DNA of 13,470 nt from Tieghemiomyces parasiticus (lineage: Eukaryota; Kickxellomycota; Dimargaritomycetes; Dimargaritales; Dimargaritaceae): contig JANBPT010001148.1 in NCBI GenBank assembly GCA_027575765.1, positions 1 through 13,470 on the forward strand, given 5' to 3'. The notes below the pieces were generated by a model that saw only the letters and a program-made list of their open reading frames with translations, ran no database searches and was not told the DNA's origin. Position numbers and translations under genes: made by a program. Positions 9,054 to 13,470 of this stretch are shown one piece after another (positions within the stretch are counted from its first letter, which is position 1; every line of letters starts with the position of its first letter).

Positions 9054-9158
9054 ACGAGAGTCTACGGCCTGTCCTGCACCCAGCCAGCTCAACCAACTAC
9101 GCCGCTAATCTGGGTCTTTGGACTGAGTACATCGAAAGGACGACTTATTACGCTCTGA
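9015..9158 (+). other. in-frame open extension after the UPF1 stop
   Basis: After the TAG the UPF1 frame stays open for 47 codons, to TGA at 9156-9158. The extension begins PPPAIGLLGSGGG and has no recognisable domain. The base after the stop is C, which tends to weaken termination, and a stable hairpin follows. Readthrough is only a hypothesis; an open run of this length is not rare by chance. Confidence 0.2.
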
Positions 9159-9483
9159 TACTTTCCACCCCACCCCCCTCCTCTCTGCCACCAGAACCCC
9201 TCCCTTTCATGATTCTGCAGCTGGTAAAGGAAGTCAACGATCTCCCAAGCTTCCCGTTTGGCGCCACCACACCCTCGCTATTCAGCTATTTCGCTTGAAC
9301 ACTGCGGTCGTGGAGGGTTGCCTAGGTGCGCGACCTACTACCATCTCTCTTCCTCCCGGCTTCACCCGTTTAGCCCAGGTATTGATAACTGGACGGGAGG
9401 GTGACATTGATGAATTGGGTCGAATGCTGACGAGTAGAGATATTGTCGACGCATTGGCTGTTTGTGAGCCCACCCACGCCTGA
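9127..9483 (+). other. ATG-less open frame of 118 codons, possible exon
   Basis: This frame is open from after a TGA at 9124-9126 to TGA at 9481-9483 but has no ATG until codon 101. Its last 40 residues, including GDIDELGRMLTSRDIVDALA, look more protein-like than the C/T-rich first part. A separate frame starts with ATG at 9209 (MILQLVKEVNDLPSFPFG and on) and stops at 9296. A donor CTG|GTAAAG (intron from 9224) and acceptor CCCAG (ending 9378), preceded by CTACTACC and a pyrimidine tract, would join ATG 9209 in frame to this 3' part, giving about 40 residues. I do not recognise the product, and it may be non-coding. Confidence 0.2.
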
Positions 9484-9490
9484 CGAGCGT

Positions 9491-9507
9491 TGTGAGAGAG
9501 TCTCACA
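9491..9507. repeat. short hairpin, 7-bp arms
   Basis: TGTGAGA (9491-9497) and TCTCACA (9501-9507) are perfect reverse complements around a 3-nt loop. It lies 8 nt after the stop of the ATG-less frame. No function is evident. Confidence 0.5.
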
Positions 9508-9593
9508 GCCTGCCGCACCATGTTGTGAAATATACAACCTTTGATAACTTGCTCTTGCTTACTGCGGAAGGGGACAGTTATTGTCGTTTCACC

Positions 9594-9626
<33 letters not shown>

Positions 9627-9640
9627 TCTCTCTCGCTCGC
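9594..9640. repeat. compound CT/CA microsatellite
   Basis: About nine CT units are followed by about seven CA units, then further CT units that degrade into CTCGCTCGC. This is a simple-sequence repeat between UPF1 and the IFRD gene, probably variable in length between strains. The purine/pyrimidine asymmetry of the CT part could allow unusual DNA structures, but no role is shown. Confidence 0.9.
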
Positions 9641-10236
9641 TATTCCACTGTGCTGATTAATACGCAGCACCTTGCTCTTTCTTTTCCTCACCAGTTACGT
9701 TCTTTTCCTCAGCTTCCACGCCGTCCATGCCGCTCTGCGACCTTCGGGGTTGCCTGTCACCCTTATTAAGGATACGGCTAATAGTCTAATTGCTGACTGG
9801 GCCAGTATTTTTCGTTCTCCACAACGCAACGGTAAACATTGCATTAAAGCTCGCCGTTTGCCAGAGTGAGGCACTATTCCCTGACGGGACGAAGCAATGT
9901 AATTGATTGGACCAACTATGATGTTACTCCACCAAACCCGGCTAGTTTCTCGTGAGGCTCCTTATAACTAGTTTTGATTTCAATTGTTAAGTGTGTCCGT
10001 AACAGAGAAGTTAGCCTGCAAACTGTATGAGGAGCAAACTACTCACCCAGCCCTGGACGATGTTATTTCAGTAGCTACCCCCGATTCGTTTCTCACGCGG
10101 ATAAGCCATCATTAATATTGCCAATGACGTAATACCAGGGAATCTTTTGGCCCACCGTGCTGAGACCAAGTTCTTTTTGATAGAATCGACGGCGTAGCTA
10201 CTGTCCCAGCCCCCCTTCGTTGCCGTCGCCGAGCTT

Positions 10237-10242
10237 TATAAA
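10237..10242 (+). promoter_or_regulatory. possible TATA box for the IFRD gene
   Basis: TATAAA within TTTATAAA lies about 550 bp upstream of the IFRD ATG. If it sets the start site, the leader would be long and would carry the uORF at 10499, and possibly the one at 10254. The C/T-rich stretch from 10470 onward may equally hold the real start sites. Confidence 0.25.
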
Positions 10243-10253
10243 CCGCGAGGGCG

Positions 10254-10322
10254 ATGCCGCGCACGCCCGCCCACAACTGGCGGTCACCCAACGGCTTGGA
10301 CCTCCCCCCCCCCATTCCCTAG
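10254..10322 (+). other. upstream ORF 1 before the IFRD gene (22 codons)
   Basis: ATG at 10254 opens 22 codons ending at TAG 10320-10322. A C10 run (10304-10313) encodes three prolines near its end, so length changes in that run would shift its frame. The ATG is only 12 nt past the TATAAA and may not be transcribed. Confidence 0.2.
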
Positions 10323-10498
10323 ACTCTTCAGTTACGTCTCTCCAGTTGGTGCTTTCTGTTTTCCTATCACCTCTAGCATCAGCATTTACTGCATAGTAAA
10401 CGACCCAGTCCGCCTCCCATTCCTGCGCTCTGTTCCTCTGCATTGCGCACCCCGTTTCCCGGTCGACAGCCAAGGCATCCCACTCTCCTCGTCCTCCA

Positions 10499-10594
10499 AT
10501 GTCCACCGACCTTACCACCTCGGCATCTTTGTTTTACCAGACTCCTGTCACCCCGCTCGCCCGCGGTCTAACGTGCCGTTGGCCACCTTGCTAG
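10499..10594 (+). other. upstream ORF 2 before the IFRD gene (31 codons)
   Basis: ATG at 10499 opens 31 codons ending at TAG 10592-10594, about 190 nt before the IFRD start. It begins MSTDLTTSASLFYQTPVTPL, with no match I recognise. Its start context (CCA before ATG) is weaker than that of the main start, which has A at -3. No other ATG lies between it and the main start, so reinitiation or leaky scanning is possible. Confidence 0.3.
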
Positions 10595-10787
10595 CTCACT
10601 ATTTCGAATCTCTATAGCCCGTGACCACCCGTGCTGCGTGAATACAAGGGCCGTCGGCCTTCCCGTAGCAGAACCTGAGCACATTTCTTCGGTGCTCCTC
10701 TTCTGCGTATTATAGACCAGCACAGCCGCCTATTTTCGCTCGGACCGCGCTTCACCGCCACCTCTCCATAACTCGACCCACTCCAAT

Positions 10788-12182
10788 ATGAGTCTCTTAC
10801 GTCAGTCCCTGCGGCAGGCACTCAGCAACGCTGGCACGGCTAAGGGAAGCGGCAGCGGTAGCATGCGCAAGTCAACGCCGAGTGGCAGTCGCCGTAGCAC
10901 CCCAACCGCCAGCCGGGCTGTCTCCGAGGACGAGCAGTCCGACTCTGGGGGCGAGTCCGATTCCGACGAGTCCCTCGTCTCCCATGGCCACTCGGTCGCT
11001 TCCGACGAAGGTGGGCTCTCCGGTGAGGCCCCCGCGTCGGCCACCTGGGAGGCCGATATTCGTGGCCAGATTGACCAGCTCACTGAGAAGCGGGTCAGCA
11101 CGCGCGAGGAAGCCCTGCAGTGGCTAGTGCGCGTCATGTCTCTGTGCTACACCGCCGATACCATCGAGTCGTCCCAGGAATCCCTGTTCGACTCCCTCCG
11201 CCGCTGTATCCGCGCTCCCAAGACAGCCCGTGAAAGTCTATTGGCCGCCCGCGCCATGGCTCTATGGTTTGTCGCTGTAGGGGTCGGTGAGGAGGCGCGC
11301 TACCAGGAACTGTCCGATTTTTTGCGGCCACACATCAAGTCCCTCCGCGTTCCGGCCACCAAGGCCCAGTGCATCCTGACTTTAGCCCTGGCCTGTTTCA
11401 TCGCTAACGGCGCCGGAGGCGACCCATTCGCCGCCATCGACCTCATCCAGTATTTCCTCACCACCCTTCTCACCGGTAGTACGAGTGCGAAAGAGACCCC
11501 TGAAGTTCAGGAGGCCGCCCTGGTCAGCTTCGGCTTGCTCTTCACTATGCTCGATCGCGCCCCACGGCAGATGGAGCAGCTCTTTGACGAGGCTGGCAAG
11601 AGCCACCTTCGGGCTCTCCGATCCGACCACCTTCCGGTGCGCACAGCGGCAGGCCAGAACTTGGCGCTTATGTATGACATGCTTAGACAGTACGGTGGGG
11701 CTGACCACCTCACCCTGGCTGGCCAAACTAGAGAACACGACGAACTGGTGGAATTGATCGGGGGTCTAGCCACCGACAGCTCGCGCCGCCGCAGTAAGAA
11801 GGAGCGACACGACCAGAGGGCCGTGTTCCGCGAGGTACAGGGAACTGTCGTGGACGGGGAGGATCCGACCATCCGGTTCCGGGTTGGCCGTGCCCAGCTG
11901 GTGTTTGACGACTGGGCCCAGATCCACCGGTACCATGCGTTCCGCACCGTACTAAACGAGGGCCTCAACGTCCACTTCCAGCAGAACCCCTTACTTCCGG
12001 AGGTGTTTGGTGACGCCTTCGAGCGATTTCAGTATGGCGGTGGGGGTGCCAGTGGGGATGGCAGTGAGCGTGTCGTTGTGTCGACCAAGTCCCACGTGGC
12101 CAAAGAGCGGGCTATCCAAAAGACCAAACAGCGAGATCAGCGGTACAATGCAACGCATGGCCTTGAGGAGCTCAGCCTCTGA
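10788..12182 (+). CDS. interferon-related developmental regulator (IFRD) family protein
   Basis: The 464-residue protein has a Ser-rich, acidic, probably disordered N-terminus (17-85), a helical ARM-like repeat region (about 88-325) and the IFRD C-terminal domain. The clearest signature is SKKERHDQRAVFREV (336-350), close to the SKKDRVQQRAVFRDV-type segment of animal IFRD proteins, followed by FDDW and YHAFRTVLNEGLNVHFQQN (382-400). A basic helix (433-452, KSHVAKERAIQKTKQRDQ) resembles the conserved C-terminal segment. Mammalian IFRD1/TIS7 is described as a transcriptional co-regulator, and IFRD2 binds and inactivates ribosomes. The fungal role is unproven; ribosome binding is my inference. 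The start is the first ATG after an in-frame TAG at 10713-10715, with A at -3. No intron is seen, and it lies in tandem with UPF1. Confidence 0.93.
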   Translation: MSLLRQSLRQALSNAGTAKGSGSGSMRKSTPSGSRRSTPTASRAVSEDEQSDSGGESDSDESLVSHGHSVASDEGGLSGEAPASATWEADIRGQIDQLTEKRVSTREEALQWLVRVMSLCYTADTIESSQESLFDSLRRCIRAPKTARESLLAARAMALWFVAVGVGEEARYQELSDFLRPHIKSLRVPATKAQCILTLALACFIANGAGGDPFAAIDLIQYFLTTLLTGSTSAKETPEVQEAALVSFGLLFTMLDRAPRQMEQLFDEAGKSHLRALRSDHLPVRTAAGQNLALMYDMLRQYGGADHLTLAGQTREHDELVELIGGLATDSSRRRSKKERHDQRAVFREVQGTVVDGEDPTIRFRVGRAQLVFDDWAQIHRYHAFRTVLNEGLNVHFQQNPLLPEVFGDAFERFQYGGGGASGDGSERVVVSTKSHVAKERAIQKTKQRDQRYNATHGLEELSL

Positions 12183-13470
12183 GCGAGTGTTCTCCAAAGG
12201 GATTTTCCTCATCAACGGTTCTTTACGCACTCCCTCCTCCCCCCTCTCCTCCTTCCTTTCGAGTATGTGTGTGTGAGTGTGGGCACTTGCCTGATTGTGT
12301 GCCTGTCAGCATGTCACTTTCCACATTTTTCAATGCCGATCCCCTCGGTCAGTTTGACATGGTATCTAGTGTAGTAAATACAAGTATGCAACGATGGCGG
12401 TTTTCTACAATAACTACATACCCAGCCAACTATGAATTTATTATTTCGATCGGGGGTAAATTCCAGGCCCTGGATTCATATTGAAAGGCGATTAGGGTGG
12501 GGGGGGGCTTATTACTATCACTCCTGTCCAACGGTCCAGCTCTCCCAATTGCAGGACCCGTGGCCTAATTCGCCAGCGGGGCATACTTTGAAGTAAGTGG
12601 TCGGTAGCTTCGACACAATAGACGGAGGGAGAGGGGTTGAATGTGTCAGAGATTAGGGAGAGGGGCAGATGATTGGCCTGGTGACTCGGAACCCAACCTG
12701 CGGTCCTCATTCAGGCGTCGGCGGTGTGACGTTTCGGAGTATGAGCCCCATAAAGGACTCGGTAAGATGAAACGAGGCAAGACCGGGTTGAGTGGTAGTC
12801 TCTGCAGCTTTGGCTGTCCTTTCCCTAGCACCGGTGCGCGCAAACCCACGGACCAGGAGGGACTGTGCGTGATAACACTGGGGCCAGCACAAAGCCGAAC
12901 CACCCCACACCGGCTTGTCAGCTGGTTAGTCGAATGTATTGTAGCTGTGTGGGGGTTCATGTGCCTGGCGGTACCCTGCGTGTGAATTCTGACTGACCAG
13001 GGATTTGACGTCCCTTGGGGGCTTACACATTTCATTCACACTAGGGGGGTAAGTTGGCGACGGGCGCCACGGTCTGTAAGCTATGGAAAGGCACAGCTGC
13101 ACACACATACATAATTACAATAGGGGGAGGTCTTCCAAGCCACTTGCCCTTGTTGCGATGGCCCCACTGCTCCCGATCTCGTGTCGGATACACGCGGCTG
13201 CTGGAACTTAATAACCGGCTGAGGCATAAATTGTACTTACCAGAGCGCAGTCGCTTTAGACGTGCAAGTGGAAGTGTCCCCACAACTCTCTCCTGAGTAT
13301 AACCCTCCCGTGGTGCGATGGCGGTGCTGTACTTCGACCCACCCGGTGTATCCTTCATTCGGAAGTGTGTTCAATAACGCCGATAGTGCGCAGTATCACT
13401 GCCCCTCTATACTGCTTGAAGACTCCCACCAGCGAAGCGATTTATGCGAATACCGAATACGGTCATCCTA
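12183..13470. other. gene-poor right end of the window
   Basis: Nothing here is supportable as a gene. A C/T-rich stretch and a GT-rich run (12263-12283) just after the IFRD stop could belong to its 3' processing region. The stretch 12310-12485 is comparatively A/T-rich. A G9 run lies at 12499-12507. Open frames up to about 129 residues on either strand have irregular composition and no known motif. A consensus donor GTAAGT lies on the minus strand at 13240-13235, but such hexamers are expected by chance. The next gene presumably begins beyond the window. Confidence 0.6.

Larger units (their letters stand above)
9054..10787. other. intergenic region between UPF1 and the IFRD gene
   Basis: About 1.73 kb holds the UPF1 3' UTR and the IFRD promoter and leader. 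It contains the ATG-less frame, a short hairpin, the microsatellite, a TATAAA at 10237, a C10 run at 10304-10313 and two upstream ORFs. The stretch from 9650 to 10200 is richer in A/T than the genes. The open frame at about 9672-9869 lacks an ATG. I saw no clear AATAAA for UPF1, no tRNA box and no transposon end. Confidence 0.65.

Noticed and set aside
9672..9869. Frame with a hydrophobic, signal-peptide-like beginning (LFLFLTSYVLFLSF)
   Set aside because: It lacks an ATG, and the hydrophobic run comes from a T/C-rich tract.
12311..12484. Frame starting MSLSTFFNADPLGQFDMVS, faintly like the start of mitochondrial ATP6 (SPLEQFE-type)
   Set aside because: The similarity covers about eight residues, the rest does not match ATP6, and no transmembrane segments follow. 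Too short to claim a mitochondrial insertion.
13041..13358. Minus-strand 105-residue frame containing a consensus GTAAGT donor
   Set aside because: Several GTAAGT hexamers are expected by chance in a window this long, the product is unrecognised, and no convincing second exon is visible.

Overview
The window looks like nuclear DNA of a fungus, most likely an early-diverging, zygomycete-like lineage; this placement is an inference. The tRNA lacks an encoded CCA and has pol III internal promoter boxes and a T-run terminator. The three protein genes are eukaryotic cytosolic families with pyrimidine-rich leaders and mostly C/G-ending codons. The UPF1 resembles fungal homologues closely. An IFRD-family gene, as far as I know absent from budding yeast, sits beside it. 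All three genes read as single uninterrupted frames with no internal introns.

Layout. A tRNA-Asp(GUC) gene (1-72, +) occupies the left edge. It converges on a long minus-strand gene (316-3780) for a synaptojanin-type inositol-polyphosphate phosphatase with a SAC1 domain, a 5-phosphatase domain and a proline-rich tail bearing an NPF motif. A 1.86-kb divergent intergenic region (3781-5639) carries CCAAT boxes near the synaptojanin start and a pyrimidine-rich leader for the next gene. The RNA helicase UPF1/NAM7, the central nonsense-mediated decay factor, follows (5640-9014, +). Its stop codon directly abuts a perfect 11-bp C/G hairpin. After a 1.77-kb spacer with a CT/CA microsatellite, a poly-C tract and upstream ORFs comes an IFRD-family gene (10788-12182, +). 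The last 1.29 kb holds no gene I can support.

The genes do not form a pathway. Synaptojanin acts in phosphoinositide turnover and endocytosis. UPF1 and, by analogy with mammalian IFRD2, the IFRD protein both act on translating ribosomes, but their adjacency may be chance. I see no transposon, CRISPR array, biosynthetic cluster or clearly new system. The best leads are the arrangement around the UPF1 stop codon, and the overlap of a pol III terminator with an antisense poly(A) signal at the left edge.
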